A stretch of DNA of 64,000 nt. Origin: Novosphingobium capsulatum NBRC 12533 (GTDB lineage: Bacteria; Pseudomonadota; Alphaproteobacteria; Sphingomonadales; Sphingomonadaceae). Position 1 is the first letter of the stretch. Each line of letters starts with the position of its first letter. Made by a program: the position numbers and the translations under genes. Of this stretch, positions 26,671-36,311 are shown one piece after another. Under the pieces are notes generated by a model. That model ran no database searches and was not told the DNA's origin. It saw nothing but the letters and a program-made list of their open reading frames with translations. The stretch spans positions 62,001 to 126,000 of the forward strand of contig NZ_BCYV01000006.1 of NCBI RefSeq assembly GCF_001598375.1. The letters run 5' to 3'.

Positions 26671-27186
26671 TCAAGGATAGCGCAGGCGAATGCGCGTCGA
26701 CAGGTTGGTGCGCGGCACGGAAAGGCGCACCGCGCGGAATTCCAGCAGGCTTTCGATCGAGCCGGGATTGCCTGAAAAGCCAAAGCCTTCGGCCGGCAGG
26801 CCCATCGGCCCGATGCGGTTGAGCGAGCCGGAATTGTCCTCGTCATGATAGACGGCGAGGGCATAGATGCCCGGCTGCGGCAGGAACAGGCACATATGCG
26901 TCTTTTCCGCGCGGGCCGGCACGCGCGCGACATAGAGCGAACCGCCATCGATCAGGAACTTGCGCTGGTCATCGGGATAGACGGTGAGCGCAATCACGCC
27001 GCGATCGGATCGCACCTTGTCGATCGTGACATTGAGCCAGGTATCGCTGGGCGGGCCGGCGCAGCCGAGCGGCGGCAGATGCACGCCATGCTTGGCCGCC
27101 ATCGCGGTGCCCGGCAGCAGGGCCAGCGTTGCACCCAGCGCCAAGGCGCCAAGCGTGGTCTTGAGGGATTCGATCAGCGTCTTCAC
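26671..27186 (-). CDS. Secreted DUF2141-family protein
   Basis: A 171-residue exported protein: hydrophobic signal (LKTTLGALALGATLALLPG, cut after AMA) followed by a DUF2141-like beta domain (LNVTIDKVRSDRGVIALTVYP, LPQPGIYALAVYHDEDNSGSLNRIGPMGLPAEGFGFSGN). The DEDNSG segment and the 'P.EG.GFS' motif are family signatures. The start is a GTG at 27186. Function is unknown. It is divergent from rpe. Confidence 0.82.
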   Translation of the reverse strand: MKTLIESLKTTLGALALGATLALLPGTAMAAKHGVHLPPLGCAGPPSDTWLNVTIDKVRSDRGVIALTVYPDDQRKFLIDGGSLYVARVPARAEKTHMCLFLPQPGIYALAVYHDEDNSGSLNRIGPMGLPAEGFGFSGNPGSIESLLEFRAVRLSVPRTNLSTRIRLRYP

Positions 27187-27482
27187 CCCATCTTCGATGA
27201 CAAGCCCGGCCGCCAATGGCAAGGGGGCGCAAGGCCGCAGGGCGCGTTCGCGGCGCGACCGTGGCATTGCTGCATGGGTTGATCGCCGGCCTGGACAAAT
27301 CCGCGCGCTTTCGGAGCAAACCCGCGCCAGACCGGCCCGAAACTGCACAACGCGTGTGGAAAATACTGCAAAGAGCGCTTGTGGCCCCGATTCGGCGCGG
27401 TTAAGCGCCGAACGGCGCCCGCTTGGCGATTTGGCCGGGCCGGGCTATTTCTTGCCCAGAATTGCGATCGGACCCGTTGTCG
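27187..27482. promoter_or_regulatory. Divergent intergenic region between the DUF2141 gene and rpe
   Basis: Almost 300 bases without a supported gene. Both flanking genes read outward, so promoters for both must lie here. I see no recognisable operator, hairpin or RNA gene. Confidence 0.4.
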
Positions 27483-28148
27483 ATGACTGCCTTGCCGATA
27501 ATTTCCCCGTCGATCCTATCCGCCGATTTTTCCCGACTGGGCGAGGAAATCCGCGCGATCGATGCCGCCGGGGCTGACTGGATCCATGTGGACGTGATGG
27601 ATGGCCACTTCGTGCCCAACATCACGATCGGGCCGGCCGTGGTCAAGGCGCTGCGCCCCCACACCACCAAGCCGTTCGACGTGCACCTGATGATCAGCCC
27701 GGTCGATCTCTACCTTGAGGCGTTTGCCAACGCCGGGGCCGATATCATCACCGTGCATCCCGAAGCCGGGCCGCATATCCACCGCACCGTGCAAGCGATC
27801 AAGGCGCTGGGCAAGAAGGCCGGGATCGCGCTCAACCCCGCAACGCCAGCCAAGATGCTCGATTACCTGATCGACGATATCGACCTGGTGCTGATCATGA
27901 GCGTGAACCCCGGGTTTGGTGGGCAAAGCTTTATTTCCAGCCAGCTGCGCAAGATCGAGGCGGTGCGCAAGATGATCGACAAGACCGGCCGGCCGATCCA
28001 CCTGGAAGTGGATGGCGGAGTGGATGCCAAAACCGCGCCGCTGTGCGTGGCCGCCGGCGCCGATGCCCTGGTCGCCGGCACCGCGACCTTCAAGGGTGGG
28101 CCCGATCACTATGCCGCGAATATCGCCGCGCTGAAAAGGATCGACTGA
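27483..28148 (+). CDS. rpe: Ribulose-phosphate 3-epimerase
   Basis: A 221-residue TIM barrel interconverting ribulose-5-phosphate and xylulose-5-phosphate. Motifs are [32 protein letters not shown] (catalytic Asp), [17 protein letters not shown] and LEVDGGVD (second Asp). It is followed within 5 bases by the heparinase-family gene and then purH, so the three probably form an operon. Confidence 0.97.
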   Translation: MTALPIISPSILSADFSRLGEEIRAIDAAGADWIHVDVMDGHFVPNITIGPAVVKALRPHTTKPFDVHLMISPVDLYLEAFANAGADIITVHPEAGPHIHRTVQAIKALGKKAGIALNPATPAKMLDYLIDDIDLVLIMSVNPGFGGQSFISSQLRKIEAVRKMIDKTGRPIHLEVDGGVDAKTAPLCVAAGADALVAGTATFKGGPDHYAANIAALKRID

Positions 28149-28152
28149 CCCC

Positions 28153-30093
28153 GTGGGCGAACCAGGCTTCTCCATCGCACCCGGCCAGCCCGCCAAGGGC
28201 AAGGCCATTTCGGCGGACGAAGCCAGCCCCGCCCTGCCCCTGGGGCTGGAAAACGAACCCTTGCGGCGCGATGCGGCCGCCGCCGCTGCTGTGGTCCGCC
28301 CCCTGCCGCCGATGCCCGCCGACGAAGACATGCCGCTGCGCCCCGAAGTGGTGGAGCCCGGCCGCGCCCTGGCGCTGGCGGATTTTTCGCCGCCCCCGGT
28401 CAGCGCGGGTGAACGCTTCATGCGTTTTGCCTATCGCCTGGGGCTGCCGGCCGCCGCGCTGCAACCCTTTCGCAAGCGTTCTCGCCCGCGCCTGACGGCG
28501 ACGGTCAGCAACCCGCTTCCGGGCGATTCCGGCGCAGGCAAGGCATTGCGCGCGGGGCATTTCCTGGTCCACGGCATGAAGACCCCGATTGCCGATACTG
28601 AGTTCACCGGGCCACGCCTGCCGCCGCCGTTCGAGCGGATGGTGCATGGCTTTGCCTGGCTGCCCGATCTGGAGGCCAGTGGACCACGCGCGCAATGCAC
28701 CCCCGTGGCCGAACGCGTGCTGGGCATGTGGCTCAATGCCAATCCCCAGCCCAATGCCAGCCCGGCGTGGGATGTGGGGCATACCGGCCACCGCCTGCTC
28801 ACCTGGCTGATCCACGCGCCGCTGCTGCTGTCGGGCAACGACAAGAAGTTTCGCAGCCGTGTGCTGCACGCCATGGCCGAAACCGCCCGCTGGCTCGATC
28901 GCCATGTCACCCGTGCGGATGACAAGCTGGGCGAAGTGGCCGGCTGGGCGGCGATCACCGCCGCCGGGCTGCTGATGGCCGATGGTGGCCCGCGCCGCCT
29001 GTTTGGCGAGGCCGGGCTGATCCGCGCACTTGGTGACATGGTGGGCGATGATGGCGGCGTGCTGTCGCGCAGCCCGCTGGGCCAGATCGAGGCGATCACC
29101 ATCCTGGTGCGGCTCAAGGCCTGCTATGCCGCCGTGCGCCGCGATCCGCCCCAGCAGATTGAAACGATCCTGTCGCTGCTGGTCCCGCCGCTGCTCGCGC
29201 TGCTGCATGGCGATGGCGCGCTGGGCAGCTGGCAGGGCGCGGGCGCGGTACAAGCCGACCATATCGCCACGCTGATCAAGGCCAGTGGCGTGCGCACCCG
29301 GCCGCTGCGCGATGCCCGGCAATGGGGCTACCAGCGCATTACGGCGGGCAAGTCGGTCCTGCTGCTCGATGCCGCGCCGCCGCCGATCGCCCGCCACGCG
29401 CGCGAAGGCTGTGCCTCTACCCTGGCGTTCGAATTCAGCCATGGCGCCGAGCGACTGATCGTCAATTGCGGCGGCGCGGCCTTTGCCGGCGGGCTGATCC
29501 CGCTGCGCCTCGCGCAGGGCCTGCGCGCCACGGCGGCCCATTCCACGCTGACGATCGACGATTTCAATTCCACTGCCGTGCTGATCAACGGCAAGCTGGG
29601 CAGCGGCGTTTCCGAAGTGGAAGTGGACCGCCGCACGCTGCAGGCCGATGGCAGCTATGCCGCCACGGCGCCCGGCCCGATGGGCCAGTCTGCCACCCGG
29701 ATCGAGGCGAGCCACAACGGCTATGTCAGCCGCTATGGCCTGATGCACCAGCGCATCCTGATCCTGCGCGATGATGGCACCGAACTGCGCGGTGAAGACC
29801 TGCTGGTGCCGCACGGCAAGAAAGGCAAGCGTGGCATGATCGGTGTTGCCTTGCGCTTCCACCTTGGCCCGCATATCGAGCTGGCGCAGGGCCAGGACGG
29901 CCTTGGCGTTACCCTTGCCCTGCCCGATGGCGGCCTGTGGCAGTTCCGTTCGGGGCGTGAGCCGGTGACGATCGAGGAATCGCTCTGGGCCGATGGGTTG
30001 GGCCGCCCGCTGGGCACGCGCCAGCTTGTCATCACGGCCAAGATCCCGCGCAGCGGAGAGAGTTTCTCCTGGCTGCTCAAGAAGATGAGATAG
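28153..30093 (+). CDS. Heparinase II/III-family protein
   Basis: A 646-residue protein with an N-terminal low-complexity tail (about 1-75), an alpha/alpha-toroid domain (about 130-350: [32 protein letters not shown]) and a C-terminal beta-sandwich of the heparinase II/III type (about 380-640: [45 protein letters not shown]). Family members are polysaccharide lyases, but no signal peptide is evident and the substrate is unknown. The GTG start lies 5 bases after the rpe stop and purH begins 11 bases after its own stop, a tight housekeeping context. Confidence 0.9.
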   Translation: MGEPGFSIAPGQPAKGKAISADEASPALPLGLENEPLRRDAAAAAAVVRPLPPMPADEDMPLRPEVVEPGRALALADFSPPPVSAGERFMRFAYRLGLPAAALQPFRKRSRPRLTATVSNPLPGDSGAGKALRAGHFLVHGMKTPIADTEFTGPRLPPPFERMVHGFAWLPDLEASGPRAQCTPVAERVLGMWLNANPQPNASPAWDVGHTGHRLLTWLIHAPLLLSGNDKKFRSRVLHAMAETARWLDRHVTRADDKLGEVAGWAAITAAGLLMADGGPRRLFGEAGLIRALGDMVGDDGGVLSRSPLGQIEAITILVRLKACYAAVRRDPPQQIETILSLLVPPLLALLHGDGALGSWQGAGAVQADHIATLIKASGVRTRPLRDARQWGYQRITAGKSVLLLDAAPPPIARHAREGCASTLAFEFSHGAERLIVNCGGAAFAGGLIPLRLAQGLRATAAHSTLTIDDFNSTAVLINGKLGSGVSEVEVDRRTLQADGSYAATAPGPMGQSATRIEASHNGYVSRYGLMHQRILILRDDGTELRGEDLLVPHGKKGKRGMIGVALRFHLGPHIELAQGQDGLGVTLALPDGGLWQFRSGREPVTIEESLWADGLGRPLGTRQLVITAKIPRSGESFSWLLKKMR

Positions 30094-30104
30094 GAATTTT
30101 CAAC

Positions 30105-31694
30105 GTGAGCGATGTGACGATCCGGCGGGCGCTGCTTTCGGTGTCTGACAAGACCGGCCTGGTTGACCTGGGCCAGGCACTGGCCGCACACGGCGTGGAA
30201 CTGGTTTCCACCGGCGGCACGGCCAAGGCGCTGCGCGAGGCGGGCCTGGCGGTGAAGGACATTTCGGAACTGACCGGCTTTCCCGAAATGATGGATGGCC
30301 GCGTCAAGACGCTGCACCCCAAGGTGCACGGCGGCCTTCTGGCCGTGCGCGACAATGCCGAGCATGCCGCCAGCATGGCCGAACACGAAATCGGCGCGAT
30401 CGACCTTGTCGTCGTGAACCTCTATCCGTTCGAAGCGACCGTGGCCAAGGGCGCGGACCGCGACGAAGTGATCGAGAACATCGACATCGGCGGCCCCTCG
30501 ATGGTGCGTTCGGCGGCCAAGAACCACGATTACGTCACGATCCTGACCGATCCGGCCGACTATGCCACGGTGATCGCTGAACTGGCGCAGACTGGCGGCA
30601 AGACCACCCTGCCGTTCCGCCGCGCGATGGCGGCCAAGGCCTATGCCACTACGGCCGCCTATGATTCGGCGATTGCCACCTGGTTTGCCACCGTAGACCA
30701 GCAGCAGCATTTCCCCGCCACACTGGCCAGCGCGCACAGCCTGGTGACGACGCTGCGCTATGGCGAAAACCCGCACCAGTCCGCCGCGCTCTATGTTCCG
30801 CGCCGCGCCACGGTTCCTGGCCTGCCCCAGGCCGAGCAGATCCAGGGCAAGGAACTGTCGTACAACAATTATAACGATGCCAACGCCGCGCTTGAACTGG
30901 TGGCCGAATTTGCCACCGACAAGCCGACCGTGGTGATCGTCAAGCACGCCAACCCCTGCGGCGTCGCCAGCGCGGATACGCTGCTCGACGCCTGGCAGGC
31001 TGCCCTGGCGTGTGACAGCGTTTCGGCCTTTGGCGGCATCGTGGCGGTCAACCAGCCGCTCGATGGCCCCACCGCCAACGCGATCTGCGAAATCTTCACC
31101 GAAGTGGTCGTGGCCCCCGGTGCCGATGCCGCCGCGCGCGAGGCGTTTGCCCGCAAGAAGAACCTGCGCCTGCTGCTGGTCAGCGAACTGCCCGACGCGC
31201 ATCGCGCCGGCCTGGTGACCGTGCCAATCGCCGGCGGCCTGCTGGTGCAGGACCGCGACAATGGCGCGATCACGGCTGACGACCTCAAGGTCGTGACGCA
31301 GCGCGCGCCGACCGAACAGGAACTCAAGGACGCGCTGTTCGCCTGGACCGTGGCCAAGCACGTGAAGTCCAACGCCATCGTCTATGCCAAGGATGGCGTG
31401 ACCGCCGGCATCGGCGCGGGTCAGATGAACCGCCGCGACAGCAGCCGCATTGCCGCCGCCAAGGCCCAGGAAGCCGCCCAGACCCATGGCTGGAGCGAAG
31501 CCCGCACGGTGGGCGCCGCCGTTGCCTCCGACGCGTTCTTCCCCTTTGCCGATGGCCTGATGGCTGCAGTGGAAGCGGGCGCGACGATGGTGATCCAGCC
31601 GGGCGGCTCGATCCGCGACGAAGACGTGATCAAGGCCGCCGATGAGGCCGGCCTGGCCATGGTCTTTACCGGGATGCGCCACTTCCGCCACTGA
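30105..31694 (+). CDS. purH: PurH, AICAR transformylase/IMP cyclohydrolase
   Basis: A 529-residue bifunctional enzyme for the last two steps of IMP synthesis. The N-terminal MGS-like cyclohydrolase (about 1-190: [40 protein letters not shown]) is followed by the AICAR transformylase part (about 200-529: [36 protein letters not shown]). The start is a GTG. A bidirectional terminator follows. Confidence 0.98.
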   Translation: MSDVTIRRALLSVSDKTGLVDLGQALAAHGVELVSTGGTAKALREAGLAVKDISELTGFPEMMDGRVKTLHPKVHGGLLAVRDNAEHAASMAEHEIGAIDLVVVNLYPFEATVAKGADRDEVIENIDIGGPSMVRSAAKNHDYVTILTDPADYATVIAELAQTGGKTTLPFRRAMAAKAYATTAAYDSAIATWFATVDQQQHFPATLASAHSLVTTLRYGENPHQSAALYVPRRATVPGLPQAEQIQGKELSYNNYNDANAALELVAEFATDKPTVVIVKHANPCGVASADTLLDAWQAALACDSVSAFGGIVAVNQPLDGPTANAICEIFTEVVVAPGADAAAREAFARKKNLRLLLVSELPDAHRAGLVTVPIAGGLLVQDRDNGAITADDLKVVTQRAPTEQELKDALFAWTVAKHVKSNAIVYAKDGVTAGIGAGQMNRRDSSRIAAAKAQEAAQTHGWSEARTVGAAVASDAFFPFADGLMAAVEAGATMVIQPGGSIRDEDVIKAADEAGLAMVFTGMRHFRH

Positions 31695-31712
31695 TCGCGG
31701 ATTTCGGAACGC

Positions 31713-31749
31713 AAAAAGGGGGCGGTGCCACGCGGCGCCGCCCCCTTTT
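31713..31749. terminator. Bidirectional intrinsic terminator
   Basis: AAAAAGGGGGCGG and CCGCCCCCTTTT flank a short loop 18 bases past the purH stop. Poly-A on one side and poly-T on the other would terminate both purH (plus) and the sugar dehydrogenase gene (minus). Confidence 0.75.
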
Positions 31750-31754
31750 CTTTG

Positions 31755-31867
31755 CTCCCCTCCCGCTGGCGGGAGGGGCCGGGGGAGGGAATGTTTGGCC
31801 CCTCCCGAACCGCTGGTGGAGAAAGCGACACGCCCTCCCCCACCCCCTCCCGCACGCGGGAGGGGAG
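31755..31867. repeat. GC-rich intergenic inverted repeats, copy 3 type
   Basis: Two hairpin-forming units, CTCCCCTCCCGCTGGCGGGAGGGG and CCCCTCCCGCACGCGGGAGGGG (each broken here for reading), bracket a spacer with more CCTCCC/GGGAGG runs. The composition resembles the elements at 9189 and 20409, though the core is not identical. It fills the gap between two convergent genes. Confidence 0.6.
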
Positions 31868-31874
31868 CCCATTG

Positions 31875-33335
31875 TTACGGCTGCGGCTTGTTGAGCACCG
31901 AATCCGGGTTTTCCTGGATGCGGATCTTGCCCATCGGCGGCTTGGGCGGCAGCGGGGTATCGGCGATCTGGGTAATCGCCGGGGCCGGCTTGGCGCCCGG
32001 CGCGGTGACGCGCCAGATCACGCCGCCCACATCGTCGCTGACCAGCAGGGCGCCGTCCTTGGCAAAGGCCACCCAGGTGGGACGGCCATGGGCCTTGTTG
32101 TCCTTGGTGAGGAAGCCGGTGAGCACGGGCGCAGGCGGGGCCGGCAGCACATTGCCGTGGCTGTCGAACCGCACGAAGACCACGTCATAGCCAGCGAGCG
32201 GGCGGCGGTTCCACGAACCGTGACGAGCGATGAAGGCGCCCCCGGCAAAGCGATCGCCCATGGTATTGCCGCCGCGCGCAAAGGCCAGGCCGAGCGGCGC
32301 GACATGGGCGCCCAGACCGTATTCCGGCTTGCGCACGTATTCCATCAGGTACTCGGGCATCGGCTCGGTCACGCGCCAGTCGATGTACTTCTTCCAGTAG
32401 ACCCAGGGCCAGCCATACTGCGCGCCGAGCGGCACGTTGGTGAGGTAATCGGGCACGAGATCGGGGCCGAGCATGTCGCGCTCGTTCACCACGGCCCAGA
32501 GTTCGCCGGTGTAGGGATTGAAATCCATGCCGTTGGGATTGCGCATCCCGCCGGCAAACTGGCGCACGCGGTGCTTGTCAAAGTCATACTCGAAGATCGC
32601 GGCACGCTGCGCCTCGGCATCGATGCCGTTTTCAGCGATATTGCTGCCCGAACCGACCGAGATGTAGAGCCGCTGGCCATCGGGGCTGAGCGCCAGGTTG
32701 CGTGCCCAGTGCATGCCGGCCGGCGGCAGATCCATGAGCTTTTCTGGCTTGCCCGGCAGATTGGTCTGCCCCGGCTGGAACGGCCAGGAAACCACGCCAT
32801 TGTGGTTGGCGACATAGAGCCGGCCGTCGCGCCACACCATGCCGAACGGCGAATCCAGCGCCGGATTTTCCATGACAAAGCGCTGGCTCGCCTTGCCGCT
32901 GCCGTTATCGCGCAGCACCACGATCTTGTTGGGCGAGGGTTCACCCGCACCGGCCTGGCTGAACAGGAAGCCGGCCACCAGCCCGGTGAGGCCGCCACCA
33001 CCATGATCACCCGCGGGCGCATTGGTTTCGGCGGTCAGCACGTCGCCATTGGGCAGGACCGCCAGCGTGCGCGGGTGGTCAAGACCATCGGCAAAGCGGG
33101 TGACGACCAGCCCCTGCGCGGCCACCGGCGCTTCGCCCGCCTGCCAACCGATCGGCTTGGCAATGCCGACGCCGGGAATGGTCTGCGGCGAAGGCTCGGC
33201 CATCTTGGGATGGGGGCCCGAGGTTTCGTCGGTGGTATATTGGCCGGCCGGGCCACGGATGGCCCACGCCAGGAACGCGGCAACGGCGATCACCAGCAGG
33301 CCAAGGGCGATGAGGAACTTCTTGAGGGTGCTCAT
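31875..33335 (-). CDS. PQQ-dependent sugar dehydrogenase (sorbosone/glucose dehydrogenase family), membrane-anchored
   Basis: A 486-residue protein with an N-terminal membrane helix (about 5-27) and a beta-propeller of the GDH/sorbosone dehydrogenase type: [88 protein letters not shown]. The periplasmic enzyme would oxidise aldoses or similar alcohols with PQQ. No PQQ synthesis genes are in the window, so the cofactor and substrate are inferred from the family. Confidence 0.88.
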   Translation of the reverse strand: MSTLKKFLIALGLLVIAVAAFLAWAIRGPAGQYTTDETSGPHPKMAEPSPQTIPGVGIAKPIGWQAGEAPVAAQGLVVTRFADGLDHPRTLAVLPNGDVLTAETNAPAGDHGGGGLTGLVAGFLFSQAGAGEPSPNKIVVLRDNGSGKASQRFVMENPALDSPFGMVWRDGRLYVANHNGVVSWPFQPGQTNLPGKPEKLMDLPPAGMHWARNLALSPDGQRLYISVGSGSNIAENGIDAEAQRAAIFEYDFDKHRVRQFAGGMRNPNGMDFNPYTGELWAVVNERDMLGPDLVPDYLTNVPLGAQYGWPWVYWKKYIDWRVTEPMPEYLMEYVRKPEYGLGAHVAPLGLAFARGGNTMGDRFAGGAFIARHGSWNRRPLAGYDVVFVRFDSHGNVLPAPPAPVLTGFLTKDNKAHGRPTWVAFAKDGALLVSDDVGGVIWRVTAPGAKPAPAITQIADTPLPPKPPMGKIRIQENPDSVLNKPQP

Positions 33336-33407
33336 GCCGGGCAAACTAGGGCGGCCAGGGCTTCGCTGCAATGACAGCTTGCGGGAAATGCGCTAAGCCC
33401 CACCGCC

Positions 33408-33887
33408 ATGTACGATTTTCAATTCGATAGCGCTGACAAGCCCACCCTCTATGCCGATCTCGTCGCGGCCGCGCGCGGGCTGATCCATGGCGAAAGCGAT
33501 GGCGTGGCCAACATGGCCAATGTCGCCGCGCTGCTGGCGCTGGCCCTGCCCGATTGCAACTGGACCGGGTTCTATCGCCTGATCGGCGATACCCTGGTGC
33601 TCGGCCCGTTTGCCGGCAAGCCGGCCTGCATCCGCATTCCACTGGGTAAGGGCGTGTGTGGCACCGCCGCGGCTACTGGCGAAACGCAGCTGGTGCGCGA
33701 TGTCCACGCCTTCCCCGGCCATATCGCCTGCGACGCGGCCAGCGCCTCTGAACTGGTCGTGCCGATCAAGCGCGACGGCGTGGTGATCGCGGTGATCGAC
33801 CTCGACAGCCCGACCGTGGCGCGGTTTGACGAGGAGGACGCGCGTGGGATTGAGGCACTGGCGGCCGTGCTGGCCGGCGCGATTTAA
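33408..33887 (+). CDS. Free methionine-(R)-sulfoxide reductase, GAF type
   Basis: A 159-residue GAF-domain enzyme (fRMsr) with Cys74, Cys84 and Cys108, whose spacing matches the three catalytic cysteines of E. coli fRMsr (84, 94, 118). The motifs NWTGFYR, IRIPLGKGVCGTAA and HIACDAASASELVVPI agree. It repairs oxidised free methionine using thioredoxin. Its stop overlaps the parB stop by 4 bases in convergent orientation. Confidence 0.93.
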   Translation: MYDFQFDSADKPTLYADLVAAARGLIHGESDGVANMANVAALLALALPDCNWTGFYRLIGDTLVLGPFAGKPACIRIPLGKGVCGTAAATGETQLVRDVHAFPGHIACDAASASELVVPIKRDGVVIAVIDLDSPTVARFDEEDARGIEALAAVLAGAI

Positions 33888-34843
33888 ATCGCGCCGCCAG
33901 TCAGCCGCTGGCAGATCAGGTCAAGCTGGTCGAGCGTCTTGTAGCGGATCACGACATTGCCGGTGCGTGGATCGGCATCGGCATTGATCGTCACCTTGAG
34001 GCCGAGGAATTCCTCCACATGGGCCTGCACGGCGGCGATATCGGCGCTGTCTGACGGATCGCGTTCGGCACGGGCACGGCGCGGGCCACTTTCCGGCTTG
34101 GTCGCGCGCTTGGCCATGCGCTCGGCATCGCGCACCGAAAGGCCCTTGGCGATAATTTCCTGCGCCAGCGGCAGCGGATCGGGCACGACCGCCAAGGCAC
34201 GGGCATGGCCCATCGACAGGTCGTCGCGCTGGACCATGTCCAGCACTTCCTCAGGCAGCGAGAGCAGCCGCATGAGATTGGCGACATGGCTGCGCGACTT
34301 GTCAACAAAGCGGGCGATTTCCTGCTGGGTCAGCCCGTCGTTGTCGGACAGGCGCTGATAGGCGCGGGCCTCTTCCACGGGGTTGAGATCTTCGCGCTGC
34401 AGGTTTTCGATCAGCGCCAGCGCGGTGACCTCGCGCTCGTCTAGCTGGCGGACGATAGCGGGGATTTCGTGCACGCGGGCGCGCTGCGCCGCACGCCAGC
34501 GGCGTTCGCCCGCCACCAGCTGATAGCGGCCACCAGCCATGGGGCGCACGATCACCGGCTGAATCACACCGCGCGCGGCGATCGACTGGGCCAGTTCGTC
34601 CAGCGCCTCTTCATCGAAATGGCGGCGCGGCTGATCGGGGTGCGGCTCGATCTCGGCCACCGACAGCAGCGCGACGCCGGTGGTGGCCCGCGCCGGGGCT
34701 GCGGCCGCAGGCGTGCCACCGGTTGCGGCGGACGCCGGACGGACCAGCGATTCCTCGCGCCGGGTCTCGCCCAGCAAGGCGCCCAGCCCCCGGCCCAATG
34801 CGGCGCGCTTTACCGGTGCCTTGACGCCGTCTTCGCCGCTCAT
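33884..34843 (-). CDS. parB: ParB, chromosome partitioning CTPase/parS-binding protein
   Basis: A 319-residue ParB: N-terminal basic GRGLGALL motif, the ParB/Srx domain with DQPRRHFDEEALDELA and the CTP-binding GERRWRAAQ (112-120), a helix-turn-helix with LTQQEIARFVDKSRSHVANLMRLL, and a C-terminal dimerisation region. ParB loads at parS, spreads as a CTP-driven clamp and stimulates ParA. Five of the six parS sites lie within about 23 kb of this gene. It starts with an ATGA overlap with parA. Confidence 0.98.
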   Translation of the reverse strand: MSGEDGVKAPVKRAALGRGLGALLGETRREESLVRPASAATGGTPAAAAPARATTGVALLSVAEIEPHPDQPRRHFDEEALDELAQSIAARGVIQPVIVRPMAGGRYQLVAGERRWRAAQRARVHEIPAIVRQLDEREVTALALIENLQREDLNPVEEARAYQRLSDNDGLTQQEIARFVDKSRSHVANLMRLLSLPEEVLDMVQRDDLSMGHARALAVVPDPLPLAQEIIAKGLSVRDAERMAKRATKPESGPRRARAERDPSDSADIAAVQAHVEEFLGLKVTINADADPRTGNVVIRYKTLDQLDLICQRLTGGAI

Positions 34844-35616
34844 GCCGCCTTCCTCCGTTCCGGCAGGCGCCCGATCAGCTCGCGCGCCAGTTTCATGTAG
34901 GCCTGCGATCCCGAGCAGGCATGGTCATAGATCAGCGCCGGCAGCCCGTGGCTGGGCGCCTCGGACAGGCGCACGTTGCGCGGAATCACCGATTCGAACA
35001 CGAGATCGCGCAGGCACGATCGCACATCGTCGGCCACCTGGTCTGTCAACCGGTTGCGGCGATCGTACATGGTCAGCACGATGCCCAGGATGCCCAGATC
35101 GGGATTGAAGCGTTCCTGCACCCGCTCCACCGTCTGCAAAAGCTGGCTAAGCCCTTCCAGCGCAAAGAATTCGCACTGCAGCGGAACCATCAGGCTATCG
35201 GCTGCGGCCATGGCATTGAGGGTCAGCAGGCCCAGGCTGGGCGGGCAATCGATCAGGCAGATTTCGTGCGTCGTGTCACGGTGCAGTGCAGCACGCAGAC
35301 GGCCGGTGCGATCATCCACGCTGACCAGCTCCACCTCGGCGCCTGACAGGTCCACCGTGGCGGGGATGATATCGAGGCCGGGAATGCGGGTGGGAACGGC
35401 GCATTCCGCCACCCCTGCCCCGTCGATCAGCATGTCATAGGAAGACCGCTCGCGATCGGCGGCGTTGAGGCCGATCCCGGTGGAGGCATTGCCTTGCGGG
35501 TCAAGGTCAACCAGCAGCACTTTCCAGCCAGTAGCGGCAAGTGCGGTCGCGATATTGATAGCGGTGGTGGTCTTGCCCACGCCGCCCTTCTGATTCGCAA
35601 TGGCGATGGTGATCAT
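34840..35616 (-). CDS. parA: ParA, chromosome partitioning ATPase
   Basis: A 258-residue Walker-type ATPase with the deviant Walker A KGGVGKTTT at about residues 10-18, LLVDLDPQGNASTG, and LIDCPPSLGLLT. It forms the DNA-bound gradient that moves ParB-parS complexes. The order mnmG-rsmG-parA-parB with 4-base overlaps is the classic alphaproteobacterial arrangement. Confidence 0.98.
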   Translation of the reverse strand: MITIAIANQKGGVGKTTTAINIATALAATGWKVLLVDLDPQGNASTGIGLNAADRERSSYDMLIDGAGVAECAVPTRIPGLDIIPATVDLSGAEVELVSVDDRTGRLRAALHRDTTHEICLIDCPPSLGLLTLNAMAAADSLMVPLQCEFFALEGLSQLLQTVERVQERFNPDLGILGIVLTMYDRRNRLTDQVADDVRSCLRDLVFESVIPRNVRLSEAPSHGLPALIYDHACSGSQAYMKLARELIGRLPERRKAA

Positions 35617-36311
35617 CGACGGGAGCCTCGTTGGGAAGCCGGACCCGGCTGGCGGGCAGGCTTCGGGGGATGGCCACCCAGCAAGCGACCGGCGATCACG
35701 CCAGCGGCGGGATCGGTCAGCGATTGTTCCACGTGAAACACATGGCGCCAGGTTTCAGGCAGTATAGCCACTTCTTGCCCTGCCTTCGCCCCTTTTGGCA
35801 GCAACCACAGCGTTTCCGGTGTGGAAAAACGCGAAGAAATCGTCAGCAACTTGTCAAGCGGCGCAAAAGCGCGTGCGGAAAGTACCGCATAGGTCTGATC
35901 GGGCAAGTCTTCGACGCGTGAAAGCACGACGTTGACGTGCGACAGCCCAAGCTCCGCCGTCGCGCGCGCCAGCCAGTCGGTGCGCAGCCGGCGCGAATCG
36001 ACCAGCGTCACCGGTCGCTGCGGTTGCAGGGTAGCGATCACCAGGCCGGGAAACCCGGCCCCGGTGCCCAGATCGAGCCATGCGCCGTCGGGCAATGTTT
36101 CACGTGGAACAGTCAGCAGCTGAGCGCTGTCGACGATGTGACGCTGCCACACCATGGGAATGGTGCCGCGCGCGATCAGGTTCTGCCGCTCGTTCTCCGC
36201 CACCAGCAGTTCAACCAACCGGTCCAGGCGCGCCATGGTGGCGTCATCGGTGCCCAGTGTCTGGTGCAGCCAGTCCTGGGCCTGCGCCTCGCTCTCGATC
36301 ATGGCGGTCAT
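35613..36311 (-). CDS. rsmG: RsmG (GidB), 16S rRNA G527 methyltransferase
   Basis: A 232-residue SAM methyltransferase with [35 protein letters not shown] and LSRVEDLP, making m7G527 in 16S rRNA. Two parS sites (35725 and 36096) are embedded in the coding sequence. The ATG at 36311 overlaps the mnmG stop as ATGA, and its stop overlaps the parA start the same way. The C-terminal 25 residues are Pro/Gly/Arg-rich. Confidence 0.96.
   Translation of the reverse strand: MTAMIESEAQAQDWLHQTLGTDDATMARLDRLVELLVAENERQNLIARGTIPMVWQRHIVDSAQLLTVPRETLPDGAWLDLGTGAGFPGLVIATLQPQRPVTLVDSRRLRTDWLARATAELGLSHVNVVLSRVEDLPDQTYAVLSARAFAPLDKLLTISSRFSTPETLWLLPKGAKAGQEVAILPETWRHVFHVEQSLTDPAAGVIAGRLLGGHPPKPARQPGPASQRGSRR
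35725..35740. other. parS site B (TGTTCCACGTGAAACA)
   Basis: The 16-mer fits the degenerate parS consensus TGTTYCACGTGRAACA at every position and lies within the 3' part of rsmG, encoding part of the FHVEQS segment. Confidence 0.9.
36096..36111. other. parS site C (TGTTTCACGTGGAACA)
   Basis: A full match to the parS consensus inside rsmG, 371 bases from site B (start to start). The encoded segment is TVPRET. Confidence 0.9.
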
